Shown here: positions 34,422-45,807 of the stretch, in pieces | Position numbering within the stretch: the first letter of the stretch is position 1 | Layout of the letters: each line of letters opens with the position of its first letter | Source of the DNA: Neoroseomonas oryzicola | GTDB lineage: Bacteria; Pseudomonadota; Alphaproteobacteria; Acetobacterales; Acetobacteraceae | DNA: 53,708 nucleotides | Direction: 5' to 3' | Assembly (NCBI RefSeq): GCF_012163135.1 | Contig: NZ_JAAVUP010000017.1 | Location: forward strand, 1-53,708 | Notes under the pieces: generated by a model | Told to the model about the DNA's origin: nothing | Databases searched by the model: none | What the model saw: only the letters and a program-made list of their open reading frames with translations | Made by a program: the position numbers and the translations under genes

Positions 34422-34709
34422 CCCGACCCCCCAGGTCACTCACGCGGAGGGTCACTGCAGCAAAGTGGACGCCGCATCGTCAAGCCACGGGGCCTCGGCC
34501 CATCGCGCCCGCTCCTCGCTATCGCGCCGCTCATGAGCTACGCCTCGACACAGAATTCTCAGCGCGCTTCGCAGGATTCCTCGAGCGCGGCGATGTTGTG
34601 CGTGCACTCGGCCTCGCCAACCGGCAGCGTCAACGCGACCATGCCGCGCCAGATCGCGGAGGAGATCAAGGGCCCGCGCGCCTCGGGCATCTGCCGGGAC
34701 GACCGCCAC
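34422..34709. other. gene-free spacer between aminotransferase and LysR genes
   Basis: These 288 bases separate two minus-strand genes. I find no convincing protein or RNA gene. Short open frames on both strands lack family similarity, and one minus-strand frame (RGPLISSAIWRGMVALTLPV) might be a protein relic I cannot name. The promoter of the aminotransferase-importer operon should lie here; no clear operator stands out. Confidence 0.4.
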
Positions 34710-35624
34710 TCACCGGCGCGACTCACCCTCTCCAGCGATCTCCGCGAGGAGCCAATCGCGAAAGGCCCTCAGCGCGGGCATGTCGGTCGAGGCTTCTGGA
34801 TAGGCCAGGACGTAGGCCGCACCGGTATCCAGAGCGTGCTCGAACGGGGCGATGAGACTGCCGCGCGCGAGTTCCTCGGCGACCATGAAGGAGGGCATCA
34901 GGGCCACGCCCAGGCCATTCACGGCCGCCGCGGCGACCATGGCGTGGTGATGGAACTTGGGGCCTCGTAACCCGTCGACGCCGGTCGCCCCGACCATTGC
35001 CAGCCATTCCGTCCATGCGCGCGGCTGGGTCGAATGCTGCAGCAGCGTGTGCCGCGCAAGGTCTGCCACGACGTCGAGCCGACGGTCCATGATCAGCGCG
35101 GGCGCGCACACTGGGATCCTGCGGTCCGCGACGAGGCGATGGCTCGCGATGCCCGGGCGCGGTCCGGCATCCAGCATGATGGCGGCATCCACGTCCTCGG
35201 CTGCGAAATCGAGCGGTGTCGGCCGCGTCGTATAGTTCTGGTAGTTCACGACGATGCGGCGATGGGCCGCGTGGAAGCGCGGCATCCTGGGCACCAGCCA
35301 TCGCGTCCCGAAGGTGGGCTGCACCGCGATGGTCAGCGTGCCGTCGGCGCCCTGATGCGCCAGCAGCTCGAGCGTCGCCGCCTCGATGCGCGACAGCGCC
35401 GCGCGCACCTGCGGCGCATAGGCTGCTGCCGCCGCCGTCAGGACCAGCCGCTGGCGTACGCGCTGGAACAGCCGCACGCCCAGGATCGCCTCGAGGCCCG
35501 CGACCTGGCGGCTGACGGCGCTCTGCGTGAGATGCAGTTCGTCGGCCGCACGGGAAACGGACAGATGCCGCGCGCAGGCTTCGAAGGCCTGAAGCGCCGC
35601 GGTCGGCGGGGTATGGCGGCGCAT
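34710..35624 (-). CDS. LysR-family transcriptional regulator (GcvA-like)
   Basis: 304 residues. The N-terminal winged helix (about 5-62) reads PPTAALQAFEACARHLSVSR and ADELHLTQSAVSRQVAGLEA, the classic LysR helix-turn-helix. The effector domain begins TLTIAVQPTFGTRWLVPRMP, as in GcvA-type regulators. It is divergent from the Bug-hyuA-hyuB operon, with a 210-bp spacer carrying a perfect T-N11-A dyad at 35638-35660, just upstream of its own start. It most likely activates the plus-strand operon in response to the imported compound and represses itself. Confidence 0.88.
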   Translation of the reverse strand: MRRHTPPTAALQAFEACARHLSVSRAADELHLTQSAVSRQVAGLEAILGVRLFQRVRQRLVLTAAAAAYAPQVRAALSRIEAATLELLAHQGADGTLTIAVQPTFGTRWLVPRMPRFHAAHRRIVVNYQNYTTRPTPLDFAAEDVDAAIMLDAGPRPGIASHRLVADRRIPVCAPALIMDRRLDVVADLARHTLLQHSTQPRAWTEWLAMVGATGVDGLRGPKFHHHAMVAAAAVNGLGVALMPSFMVAEELARGSLIAPFEHALDTGAAYVLAYPEASTDMPALRAFRDWLLAEIAGEGESRR

Positions 35625-35637
35625 CGGCGGCCTCCGA

Positions 35638-35660
35638 CTTCATTCCGGATCGTCATGAAG
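35638..35660. promoter_or_regulatory. LysR-type operator, CTTCAT-N11-ATGAAG
   Basis: CTTCAT (35638-35643) and ATGAAG (35655-35660) are a perfect 6-bp inverted repeat with an 11-base spacer, containing the T-N11-A core of LysR-regulator recognition sites. It begins 14 bases upstream of the lysR ATG and lies 175 bases before the divergent Bug ATG, suitable for autorepression and possibly activation. No other dyad of this quality is obvious in the 35625-35834 spacer. Confidence 0.65.
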
Positions 35661-35834
35661 GCATGAGGGAGTAACGGTTGCCAGCCCCAGGCAACGGCAC
35701 GAAAACTGGACCTTGCGTGGAGCAGGCGCAGCCTGCCCCATGCACACGGCGCATGAACGGCGCCGCGCATCATCGCCGGGGACCAACCCGGCGGCACGGG
35801 AACGCTGCCCTGGACGGCTAGATCAGGAGGCATC

Positions 35835-36824
35835 ATGACCGACTCGTTCCGTCTCCCTCGCCGCCGCATGCTTCTGGGCGGCGCCGCGGCTGCCGCGGCA
35901 CCCTTCGCCGCGGCCCGTGCGACCTGGACCCCGCAGCAGCCGATCCGGATCCTCGTCGGCTACCCGCCTGGCGGCGCGGTCGACATTCTGGTTCGCATCG
36001 TCGCCGAGGGCATGCAGCGCGTGCGCGGCATCAGCGCGGTGCCGGAGGTGCGCAGCGGCGCCTATGGGTTCATCGCCGCGCAGGGCGCCGCACGGTCAGC
36101 ACCCGACGGCTACACGCTCGCCAGCGCCATCATGGGCATGATGAGTGTGGCGCCCGCCATTCCCGGCATACCGATCCCGATCGACCTCGATCGCGAACTG
36201 ACGCCGGTCACCGCGCTCGCCGGCACGCCGATGGCGCTGGTGGTGCGGCCCGACGCGCCCTTCACCGACATCGACGGGCTGATCGCCTATGCCCGGCAAC
36301 GCGACGGAGCGGCGACCTTCGCCTCCTCGGGCAACGGGTCGATCAACCAGCTCGGGGCCCTGCTTTTCGCCAATGCCGCGGGCGTCAGGCTGAACCACAT
36401 CTCCTATCGCGGCGGCGCGCCCGCGATGCTGGACGTTAGCGCGGGGCGCGTCGACATGATGGTCGCCAATGTCGCGGAAGTCGCACCCGGCATCCGGGGC
36501 GGGCAACTCAAGGGCTTCGGCGTCACGGCGAAGGAGCCGACCCCGCTGATGCCGGAACTGGCGCCGCTGGCTGTCCGCTTCCCCACGCTCGAGATCAACA
36601 ACTGGTTCGGCCTTGCCGGCCCGGCCGGCCTGCCGGCCGATGTGCGCGAAGGGCTCGCCGGCATCTTCGAGGCGGTGGTCCGCGATCCCCAGACCGCCCG
36701 CACGCTGCTCGAGCGCGGGCTGATCCCGCTCGGCGAGAGCGGTCCGGCCTTCGAGGAACGCATCCGGCGCGACCGCGCCCGATGGCGCCAGGTGGTCGAG
36801 GCGAACAACATCCGCGGCGACTGA
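35835..36824 (+). CDS. Bug/TctC-family periplasmic binding protein
   Basis: 329 residues, AGGAGGCATC before ATG 35835. The leader has a twin-arginine-like RRRMLLGG stretch and an Ala-rich core, cleaved near residue 29. The mature part starts WTPQQPIRILVGYPPGGAVD. The second ligand loop is less typical (VRSGAYGFIAAQGAARSAPD replacing the NRGGAGGNIG form), so the ligand may differ from that of the two other Bug proteins here. It is first in an operon with hyuA and hyuB (47 and 11 bp gaps) and divergent from a LysR gene. The context suggests capture of a hydantoin, oxoproline or other cyclic amide. Confidence 0.87.
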   Translation: MTDSFRLPRRRMLLGGAAAAAAPFAAARATWTPQQPIRILVGYPPGGAVDILVRIVAEGMQRVRGISAVPEVRSGAYGFIAAQGAARSAPDGYTLASAIMGMMSVAPAIPGIPIPIDLDRELTPVTALAGTPMALVVRPDAPFTDIDGLIAYARQRDGAATFASSGNGSINQLGALLFANAAGVRLNHISYRGGAPAMLDVSAGRVDMMVANVAEVAPGIRGGQLKGFGVTAKEPTPLMPELAPLAVRFPTLEINNWFGLAGPAGLPADVREGLAGIFEAVVRDPQTARTLLERGLIPLGESGPAFEERIRRDRARWRQVVEANNIRGD

Positions 36825-36871
36825 CCCCGCCTTCCATACGACATCCGGCTTCTCTGCGCCCAAGGAGCATC

Positions 36872-38947
36872 ATGGCTGCCTCGCTTTCGCTCGGCATCGA
36901 CATCGGCGGCACCTTCACCGACCTGGTCGTTCTCGATCCCTCAGACGGCCGGGCAGTGATCTGGAAGGAAAGCACGACGCCCGACGACCCTTCCCGCGGG
37001 ACCATCACCGGGTTGCGGCGGCTGCTCGAGAAGGGCGGCATCGCGCCCGGCTCTATCGGCCGCGTCGTGCATGCCACGACCCTGTTCACCAATGCACTGA
37101 TCGAACGGAAGGGTGCGCCGACTGGGCTGTTGACCACAGATGGCTTCACCGACGTCCTCGAGATCGGCCGCGAGCGGAAGTACGAGCTCTACGACATCTT
37201 CCTTGAGATGCCGGCGCCGCTCGTGCCGCGCCCTTGGCGGCGCCCGGCCCTGGAGCGCATGGCGCCCGATGGCACGGTCGAACGCCCCCTCGACGTGGAC
37301 GCGGCGCTTCGGGAGGTGGAGGGCCTTGTCGCCAGCGGGGTGGCGAGCCTCGCCATCTGCTTCCTGCACGCCTACGCCAACCCGGCGCATGAGCGCATCG
37401 CCGCCGAGGCGATCGCACGGCGCTTCCCGGCCCTGTCCGTCTCCATATCGTCCGATCTCGCACCGGAGATCCGCGAGTATCCGCGCATGGTGACGACGGC
37501 GGCCAATGCCTATGTGCGGCCGATCGCCCAAACCTACCTCGATACGCTGGAGGCCGCGCTGAAGCACGCGGGCATTCCCGGCGGGCTGTTCCTGATGCTG
37601 TCCAATGGCGGACTGACGCACGTGGCCGAGGCCAAGCGCGCGCCGGTGCAGTTGCTGGAGAGCGGCCCGGCGGCCGGTGCGCTCGCCGGAGCGTGGTTCG
37701 GGCGGCACGCGGGGCTCGACCGCGTGCTTGCCTTCGACATGGGCGGCACGACAGCGAAGCTGGCGCTGGTGGATGACGGCGATCCTCTGGTCGCCTGGGG
37801 CTTCGAGGCGGCGCGGACCAAGCGCTTCCTGCGCGGTTCCGGGCTGCCGATCCAGATCGCGACGGTGGAACTGATCGAGATCGGCGCTGGCGGAGGATCG
37901 ATCGCGCGCCGCAGCGAACTCGGCACGCTGCATGTCGGGCCCGAGAGCGCCGGCGCACAGCCAGGACCGGTCTGCTACGGCCGCGGCGGCAACGAGCCTA
38001 CGGTCACGGACAGCGACCTCGCGCTGGGGTACCTCAATGCCGACTTCTTCCTCGGCGGCGCCATGGCGATCGATGCCGACAAGGCGGCGGCGGCGCTCGG
38101 CGGGCTGGCAGGCGCGCTGGGCCTCGACGCGGCCAGGGCCGCCTTCGGCATCCATGACGTGGTCAACGAGAACATGGCCGGCGCCGCACGCGTCGCCATC
38201 GCCGAGCGTGGACGCGTGCCGCAGGACTACGCGCTGCTGGCCACCGGCGGGGCCGCGCCTGTCCATGCCTGGCATGTCGGGCGCAAGCTCGGCGTGCAGC
38301 GCGTGGTCTGTCCGCCCGGCGCGGGCGCCGGCAGCACCATCGGGATGCTCATGGCGCCCGCGCGCATCGACCGTGTCGCGTCGTTCAACACGCGCCTGTC
38401 CGAAGCCGACTGGGAGGAGGCCGGGCGCATCTTCGGCATGCTGGAGGCCGATGCGACGGCCATCGTGAGGGAGACGGGCGCCGACCTCTCGCGCCGCGAC
38501 GTCAGGCGCCTCGCCGACATGCGCTATGTCGGCCAGGGTTCCGAGATCACGGTCGTGCTTCCGGAACGCCTTGTCGCCGACGAGGTGCTTGCAGCCTTCG
38601 AGGCCGCCTACCGGATCCTGTTCGGCCGCACGCCGCCCGGCGCCACCGCCCAGTTCGTCGCGCTGCGGCTCTCGCTCTCCGCCCCAATGCCGGGTTCGGG
38701 CGGCATGCTGAAGCTCGATGGTCTCGGCGGCGGGCAGGTCGCGCGGAAAGGCGAGCGTCAGGTGCATTTCCCCGATGCCGGCGGCGCGGTCGCGACGCCG
38801 GTCTATGATCGCTACGCGTTGCCCATAGGCACGCGCCTCGAAGGCCCGGCGGTATTCGAGGAGAACGAGAGCACCTTCATCGTCGGCCCCGGCGCGCGCA
38901 TCGACGTGCTGCCCGACGGGTCCATCCTCGCCGAGCGCGTTGCCTGA
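36872..38947 (+). CDS. hyuA: hydantoinase/oxoprolinase A subunit (HyuA family)
   Basis: 692 residues from ATG 36872 with AAGGAGCATC upstream. The first ATP-binding motif DIGGTFTD is at about 10-17, and VLAFDMGGTTAKLALV in the middle is the second ASKHA phosphate loop. GAGGGSIARRSELGTLHVGP and the following region are typical of N-methylhydantoinase A/5-oxoprolinase/acetone carboxylase beta subunits. It pairs with HyuB 11 bp downstream to form an ATP-dependent ring-opening or carboxylating enzyme. The exact substrate (hydantoin, 5-oxoproline, another lactam or a ketone) cannot be fixed, though absence of a gamma subunit makes acetone carboxylase unlikely. Probably controlled by the divergent LysR. 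Confidence 0.9.
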   Translation: MAASLSLGIDIGGTFTDLVVLDPSDGRAVIWKESTTPDDPSRGTITGLRRLLEKGGIAPGSIGRVVHATTLFTNALIERKGAPTGLLTTDGFTDVLEIGRERKYELYDIFLEMPAPLVPRPWRRPALERMAPDGTVERPLDVDAALREVEGLVASGVASLAICFLHAYANPAHERIAAEAIARRFPALSVSISSDLAPEIREYPRMVTTAANAYVRPIAQTYLDTLEAALKHAGIPGGLFLMLSNGGLTHVAEAKRAPVQLLESGPAAGALAGAWFGRHAGLDRVLAFDMGGTTAKLALVDDGDPLVAWGFEAARTKRFLRGSGLPIQIATVELIEIGAGGGSIARRSELGTLHVGPESAGAQPGPVCYGRGGNEPTVTDSDLALGYLNADFFLGGAMAIDADKAAAALGGLAGALGLDAARAAFGIHDVVNENMAGAARVAIAERGRVPQDYALLATGGAAPVHAWHVGRKLGVQRVVCPPGAGAGSTIGMLMAPARIDRVASFNTRLSEADWEEAGRIFGMLEADATAIVRETGADLSRRDVRRLADMRYVGQGSEITVVLPERLVADEVLAAFEAAYRILFGRTPPGATAQFVALRLSLSAPMPGSGGMLKLDGLGGGQVARKGERQVHFPDAGGAVATPVYDRYALPIGTRLEGPAVFEENESTFIVGPGARIDVLPDGSILAERVA

Positions 38948-38958
38948 GGACGTGCACC

Positions 38959-40599
38959 ATGAATGACACGATGCCTGCCCGGACCTTCGACGCCGTCGAA
39001 CTGGAGCTCCTCTGGCGCCGCCTGATCTCGCTGGTGGACGAGGCGGCGGCCGCGCTGGTCCGCACCTCCTTCTCCACGCTGGTGCGTGAATCCTACGACT
39101 TCTCCTGCGTCGTCACGGACGCCGCAGGGCAGTCGTTGGTGCAGGCGACGGAGAGCATCCCCTCCTTCATCGGTACCCTGCCGGAGACGGTAAAGCACTT
39201 CCTGCGTTTCTTCCCGCCGGAGACACTGCAGCCGGGCGACGTCTTGATCACCAACGACCTCTGGCTCGGCACCGGGCACCTGCCCGACATCACCGTCGCC
39301 AAGCCGATCTTCCGCGACGGTCGCCTGGTCGCCTTCAGCGCGAGCACCGCCCATGCGCCCGACATCGGCGGCAAGATCCGAAGCCCGGAACCGCGGGAGG
39401 TCTTCGAGGAAGGCCTCCAGATCCCGCCGCTCAAGCTGATGCGCTCGGGCGTCGCCGACGAGACGCTTGTCGCGATACTACGGCAGAACGTGCGCACGCC
39501 GGAGCAGACGCTCGGCGACTTGTGGGCGCAGGTCGTGGCGCTGGACCTGATGGAGGAACGGCTGCACGTCCTGATGGACCAGGCCGGGCTGCGGGACCTC
39601 ACGGACCTCGCCGCGGAGATCCACCGCCGCTGCGAAGCGGCCATGCGCAATGCCATCGCCGCCCTGCCCGACGGCACCTATCGCAGCGAACTGAAGACGG
39701 ACGGGCTCATGGACACGCCCGTCACGATCCGGCTTGCGCTGACGATCAAGGGCGACACCATCACCGCGGACTTCACCGGCACCGATGCGCAGGTCGATCG
39801 CGCGATCAACTGTGCGCTCTGCTACACCTACGCCATGGTGATGTACGGGGTGAAGGTCTGCACCAGCCCCACCCTGCCGAACAACGAGGGCGCCTGGCGG
39901 CCGATCTCCATCGTCGCCCCGCCGGGCTGCATCGTGAACCCGCAATTCCCCGCGTCAGGCGGCTCTCGCATGCTGATCGGCCACTACCTGCCGATGCTCG
40001 TCTTCGGCTGCCTTGGCCAGGTCGTGCCGGAACGGGTCATGGCGGCCTGCGGGTCGCCGATGTGGGGGATGAACCAGTCCGGCGTCGGCGCGAACGGCAA
40101 GCCCTACGCCAACATGTTCTTCTTCAACGGCGGCATGGGCGGGAACATGCATGGCGACGGGATCTCCTGCCTGTCCTGGCCGTCCAACGTCTCCTCCACC
40201 GCGGTCGAGATCAGCGAGCACATCGCGCCCATCCACATCCACCACAAGCGACTGCGGCCCGACAGCGGCGGACCGGGACGGCATCGTGGCGGACTGGGCC
40301 AGGAGATCCTCATCGAGAGCCGCTCGCCGACGCCGATCGCCGTTTCCTTTCTTGCGGAGCGGACCATCTTTCCTGCGTTCGGGGTGGAAGGCGGGCAGGA
40401 CGGCGCGCCGGGCATGCTTCGCATCAACGGCGAGAAGGTCGATCCGAAGCGGCAATACGTGCTGAAGACGGGCGATACCGTCGCGCTGGCCACGCCGGGA
40501 GGCGGTGGGCACGGTGATCCAGGTCAGCGAAGTGCGGTAGCGGTCGCGCACGACCTGGCTGCCGGATACGTCACGGAATCGTCGACCTGTCGGCGGTGA
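38959..40599 (+). CDS. hyuB: hydantoinase/oxoprolinase B subunit (HyuB family)
   Basis: 546 residues of normal length. Family hallmarks are SYDFSCVVTDAAGQSLVQAT, PGDVLITNDLWLGTGHLPDI, DIGGKIRSPEPREVFEEGLQ (metal-binding region) and RPDSGGPGRHRGGLGQEI, with a C-terminal TPGGGGHGDP. It is the catalytic partner of HyuA encoded 11 bp upstream. The gene ends the operon. Downstream is a 288-bp spacer leading to the acyl-CoA synthetase operon. Confidence 0.9.
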   Translation: MNDTMPARTFDAVELELLWRRLISLVDEAAAALVRTSFSTLVRESYDFSCVVTDAAGQSLVQATESIPSFIGTLPETVKHFLRFFPPETLQPGDVLITNDLWLGTGHLPDITVAKPIFRDGRLVAFSASTAHAPDIGGKIRSPEPREVFEEGLQIPPLKLMRSGVADETLVAILRQNVRTPEQTLGDLWAQVVALDLMEERLHVLMDQAGLRDLTDLAAEIHRRCEAAMRNAIAALPDGTYRSELKTDGLMDTPVTIRLALTIKGDTITADFTGTDAQVDRAINCALCYTYAMVMYGVKVCTSPTLPNNEGAWRPISIVAPPGCIVNPQFPASGGSRMLIGHYLPMLVFGCLGQVVPERVMAACGSPMWGMNQSGVGANGKPYANMFFFNGGMGGNMHGDGISCLSWPSNVSSTAVEISEHIAPIHIHHKRLRPDSGGPGRHRGGLGQEILIESRSPTPIAVSFLAERTIFPAFGVEGGQDGAPGMLRINGEKVDPKRQYVLKTGDTVALATPGGGGHGDPGQRSAVAVAHDLAAGYVTESSTCRR

Positions 40600-40818
40600 C
40601 GCGATCGGCTTGCTCGCTCGCGCGCGCCGAGCGGATCCCCGACACGCCTCGAAGGCGCGAGACTGAGGTCAGGGCGGACCCGACGTGCGGCACGCTCATA
40701 GCGGCCGCAGACCCGTTCATTGGACCGGGCGCCATCCCCGCGGGCCGGTTCGATCCCTCACCGGGAGGTCCGACGGGGTAGGCGGAGTATTCCCCAACGC
40801 CCTGGCCAGGGTCCGAAC

Positions 40819-40832
40819 TTGATCGGGATCAT
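40819..40832. promoter_or_regulatory. near-consensus FNR/FixK-like site before the synthetase operon
   Basis: TTGATCGGGATCAT matches TTGAT-N4-ATCAA at nine of ten specified bases. It lies in the 288-bp spacer 40600-40887, centred 62 bases before the GTG start at 40888. Activation from -41.5 would give a leader of about 20 bases, long enough to hold the GGGAGG ribosome site. The rest of the spacer shows no gene. Confidence 0.4.
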
Positions 40833-40887
40833 GGTCACCAGCCCTCCCTCCCGCGCACCCTGACATCAAAGGGTGGGAGGAGAGCGC

Positions 40888-42680
<1,793 letters not shown>

Positions 42681-42684
<4 letters not shown>

Positions 42685-43667
42685 CCGCCAAGGTGCATCT
42701 CGGCCGCCCGGAGGGTCTCGCGCTGCTGCGCGACATGCTGCGCATCCGCCGCTTCGAGGAAGCCTGCGTGGCGCTCTACCAGGCGGAGAAGATCCGTGGC
42801 TTCCTTCACCTCTACGATGGCGAGGAAGCAGTCTCGGTCGGCGTCATGCGCGCCCTCGGTCCAGAAGACGGCATCGCCGCCACCTATCGCGAGCACGGCC
42901 AGGCCATCGCGCGCGGCATCCCGATGCGGCCGCTGATGGCGGAGATGCTGGGCAAGCAGGAAGGCTGCTGCCGCGGGCGCGGCGGATCGATGCACATCTT
43001 CGACCGCGCCACACGCTTCTATGGCGGCAACGCCATTGTCGGCGGTGGGCTGCCGCTTGCCCTCGGCGTCGCGCTGGCGGACAGGATGCAGGGCCGCAAG
43101 GGCGTCACCGCCTGCTTCTTCGGTGAAGGCGCGGTGGACGAAGGCGAGTTCCACGAGACGATGAACCTCGCCTCGCTCTGGCGCCTGCCGGTCCTCTTCG
43201 TCTGTGAGAACAACCGCTATTCCATGGGCACGGCGCTGGAGCGTGCGGAGGCGGAGACCGCCATCTTCCGCAAGGCGGAAGGCTACCGCGTGAGCGCTGA
43301 GGCAGTGGACGGCATGGACGTGGTCTCCGTGGCGGTCGCCGCCCGCCGCGCGGTGGAACGCATCCGTGAGACTGGCGCGCCGCATTTTCTCGAATGCCTG
43401 ACCTATCGCTTCCGGGCGCATTCGATGTTCGATGCCCAACTCTACCGCAACAAGGAGGAGGTGGTGGCCTGGCGCGAGCGCGACCCGATCCGCCGCCTGC
43501 GTGCCTGGCTGGAACAGGCCGGCTACCTCCATCCGGACGACATGACGCGCATGGAGGCCGAGGTGGATGCCGAGGTCGCCGACGCCATCGCCTTCGCGGA
43601 GGCGGGCACCCTGGAGCCGGTCGAGAACCTCGAACGCTTCGTCACCATGGACGAGGTGCCGTCATGA
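42681..43667 (+). CDS. 2-oxo acid dehydrogenase E1 alpha subunit (AcoA/PdhA type)
   Basis: 328 residues. ThDP-binding motif [19 protein letters not shown] from residue 148 to ENN at 176-178. The family blocks [13 protein letters not shown] and [14 protein letters not shown] are typical of AcoA/PdhA alpha subunits. It forms an alpha2beta2 decarboxylase with the next gene, cleaving pyruvate, acetoin or another 2-oxo compound and passing the acyl group to lipoamide on E2. ATGA overlaps on both sides tie it to the synthetase and E1 beta genes. No regulatory phosphorylation loop is apparent. Confidence 0.9.
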
Positions 43668-44653
43668 GCGGCGCGATCCGCATGACCTACCGCGAGGCCT
43701 GCCGCCAGGCGATCCGCGAGGCGGTACTGGCCGACCCGCGCGTCTTCCTGATGGGCGAGGATGTCGGCCGCTACGGCGGCTGCTACGCCGTGACCAAGGG
43801 TCTGTCGGCGGAATTGGGGGAGGATCGGATCCTCGACACCCCGCTGTCCGAAAGCGCCTTCGTCGGCGCCGGCATCGGCGCGGCCATGGCCGGCATGCGG
43901 CCGATCGTCGAGGTGATGACCTGCAATTTCAGCCTGCTCGCCCTCGACCAGATTCTCAACAACGCCGCGACCATCCCACACATGTCGGGCGGGCAGTTCG
44001 CGGTGCCGATCGTGCTGCGCATGGCGACGGGAGCCGGGCGCCAGTTGGCCGCACAGCATTCCCACAGCCTCGAGGGCTGGTTCGCCCATATCCCGGGCCT
44101 GCGCATCCTGGCGCCGGCGACGGTGGCCGATGCGCGCTTCATGCTGGCCCCGGCGCTCGCCGATCCCAACCCGGTGCTGATCTTCGAGCATGTCATGCTC
44201 TACAACATGGAGGGCGAGATCCCCGCAGGCCTCGCCGGCGTTGACATCGCCCATGCGGCGGTGCGGCGGCCCGGGCGCGACGTCACGCTGGTGACCTATG
44301 GCGGCAGCCTGTTCAAGACGCTCGCCGCGGCCGAGGCGCTGGCGGCCGAAGGCATCGAGGCGGAGGTGATCGACCTCCGCGTGCTCCGCCCGCTCGACAC
44401 CGCGGCGATCATGGCCTCGGTCGCACGCACGCGGCGCGTCGTGATCGTGGACGAGGGCTGGCGCTCCGGCTCGCTCTCCGCCGAGATCGCCATGCGCATC
44501 GTCGAGGAGGCGTTCTTCGAGCTCGACGCGCCGATCCGCCGCGTGTGCTCGCGCGAGGTGCCGATCCCCTATGCGGCGCACCTGGAACAGGCAGCGCTGC
44601 CGCAACCCGAGGCCATCGCCGCCGCGGCACGGGGGCTGGTGAGGCCGGCGTGA
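43664..44653 (+). CDS. 2-oxo acid dehydrogenase E1 beta subunit (AcoB/PdhB type)
   Basis: 329 residues from the ATG at 43664 overlapping the E1 alpha stop (ATGA). Conserved blocks are [20 protein letters not shown] (catalytic Glu in GEDVG), [20 protein letters not shown], and [20 protein letters not shown], with transketolase C-terminal features. It completes the ThDP site with E1 alpha and binds E2. Longer readings upstream lie inside the E1 alpha gene. The stop TGA overlaps the E2 start by one base (TGATG). Confidence 0.9.
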   Translation: MSGAIRMTYREACRQAIREAVLADPRVFLMGEDVGRYGGCYAVTKGLSAELGEDRILDTPLSESAFVGAGIGAAMAGMRPIVEVMTCNFSLLALDQILNNAATIPHMSGGQFAVPIVLRMATGAGRQLAAQHSHSLEGWFAHIPGLRILAPATVADARFMLAPALADPNPVLIFEHVMLYNMEGEIPAGLAGVDIAHAAVRRPGRDVTLVTYGGSLFKTLAAAEALAAEGIEAEVIDLRVLRPLDTAAIMASVARTRRVVIVDEGWRSGSLSAEIAMRIVEEAFFELDAPIRRVCSREVPIPYAAHLEQAALPQPEAIAAAARGLVRPA

Positions 44654-45807
44654 TGACCGCGTTCCGCATGCCGTCCCTCGGTGCCGACATGGAGGACGGC
44701 ACGCTGGTAGAGTGGAAGATCCGCCCCGGGGAGAAGGTGCACCGCGGCGACATCGTCGCGGTGGTGGAAACCGCCAAGGGCGCCATCGAGATCGAGATCT
44801 TCCACGATGGCGTCGTCGCCGAACTGCTCGTCGCACCGGGGACCAAGGTGCCGGTGGGCGCGGTGCTCGCGCGCCTCGACGGCGCGGCGACGACGACGCC
44901 TGCGGCGATGCGGGAGGCGGTGGTCGTGGCCGCTCCCGTGAGGCCCACGCCCGTCCTGCCACAACCCCCGGCCGCCCGGGAAGCGCCCGCCCGCCGTCGC
45001 GTGACGCCGGCCGCGCGGCAGCGTACCGCGGCGCTCGGCATCGACCTCGGCGGCCTGCGCGGCACCGGCGTGGACGGCGCGATCTGCCTGGCCGACCTGC
45101 CGTCGCCGGCCGCCGCCCCTGCCACACGCCGCGGCGGCTTCGACCCTGCCGCGATGCGGCGCGCCATCGCTGCCGCCATGGGGCGGTCCAAGCGGGAGAT
45201 CCCGCACTACTACCTCTCCCAGACCGTCGACATGACCGGCCCGCTCGCGCGGATCGAGGCGCTGAACCGCGACCGCGCGCCGCCCGACCGCCTGCTGCCG
45301 GCGGCCCTGATCCTGCACGCCGTTGCGCGCGCCGTCGCGGAGACACCCGAGCTGAACGGCTTCTGGGAGGACGGCGCCTTCCGGCAAGGCGATGGCGTGC
45401 ATGTCGGCTGGGCGGTCGCGCTGCGCGGCGGTGGCCTCGTCGCGCCGGCGATCCGCGATGCGGACCGACTTTCCCCCGAGGCGCTGATGGCGGCGCTGCG
45501 CGACATCGTCGCGCGGGCGCGCGGCGGCGGCCTGCGCAGTTCGGAGCTCACCGACGCCACGATAACCGTCACGAGCGTCGGCGATCGTGGGGCCGAGAGC
45601 GTGCTGCCGATCATCTACCCGCCACAGGTCGCGATCCTCGGCATCGGGCGGATCGTGGAGCGGCCCTGGGTGGTGGAGGGAAACGTCGTCCCGCGCCGCG
45701 TGGCGGCACTGACCCTGGCCGGGGACCATCGCGCCTCGGACGGCCACCGCGGCGGGCTGCTGCTCGCCCGCATCGAGTCGAAACTGCAGGAGGCGGAGGT
45801 TCCATGA
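44653..45807 (+). CDS. dihydrolipoamide acyltransferase (E2) of a 2-oxo acid dehydrogenase
   Basis: 384 residues. One lipoyl domain (about 1-76) with lipoyl Lys42 in VETAKGAIEI. A Pro/Ala linker (80-113) is followed by a peripheral subunit-binding domain (about 114-150: RRRVTPAARQRTAALGIDLG). The catalytic CAT-type domain (about 163-384) ends in the active-site motif DHRASDG. Such E2 proteins take an acyl group from E1 and pass it to CoA. The next gene, overlapping by ATGA, is an acyl carrier protein, which raises the possibility that ACP rather than CoA is the acceptor. No E3 is in the operon; it may be supplied elsewhere or may have been lost where the IS3 element inserted. Confidence 0.88.
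   Translation: MTAFRMPSLGADMEDGTLVEWKIRPGEKVHRGDIVAVVETAKGAIEIEIFHDGVVAELLVAPGTKVPVGAVLARLDGAATTTPAAMREAVVVAAPVRPTPVLPQPPAAREAPARRRVTPAARQRTAALGIDLGGLRGTGVDGAICLADLPSPAAAPATRRGGFDPAAMRRAIAAAMGRSKREIPHYYLSQTVDMTGPLARIEALNRDRAPPDRLLPAALILHAVARAVAETPELNGFWEDGAFRQGDGVHVGWAVALRGGGLVAPAIRDADRLSPEALMAALRDIVARARGGGLRSSELTDATITVTSVGDRGAESVLPIIYPPQVAILGIGRIVERPWVVEGNVVPRRVAALTLAGDHRASDGHRGGLLLARIESKLQEAEVP

Noticed and set aside
36872..40599. Acetone carboxylase interpretation of the HyuA/HyuB pair
   Set aside because: There is no third (gamma) subunit gene in the operon and the context is a periplasmic receptor and LysR regulator.
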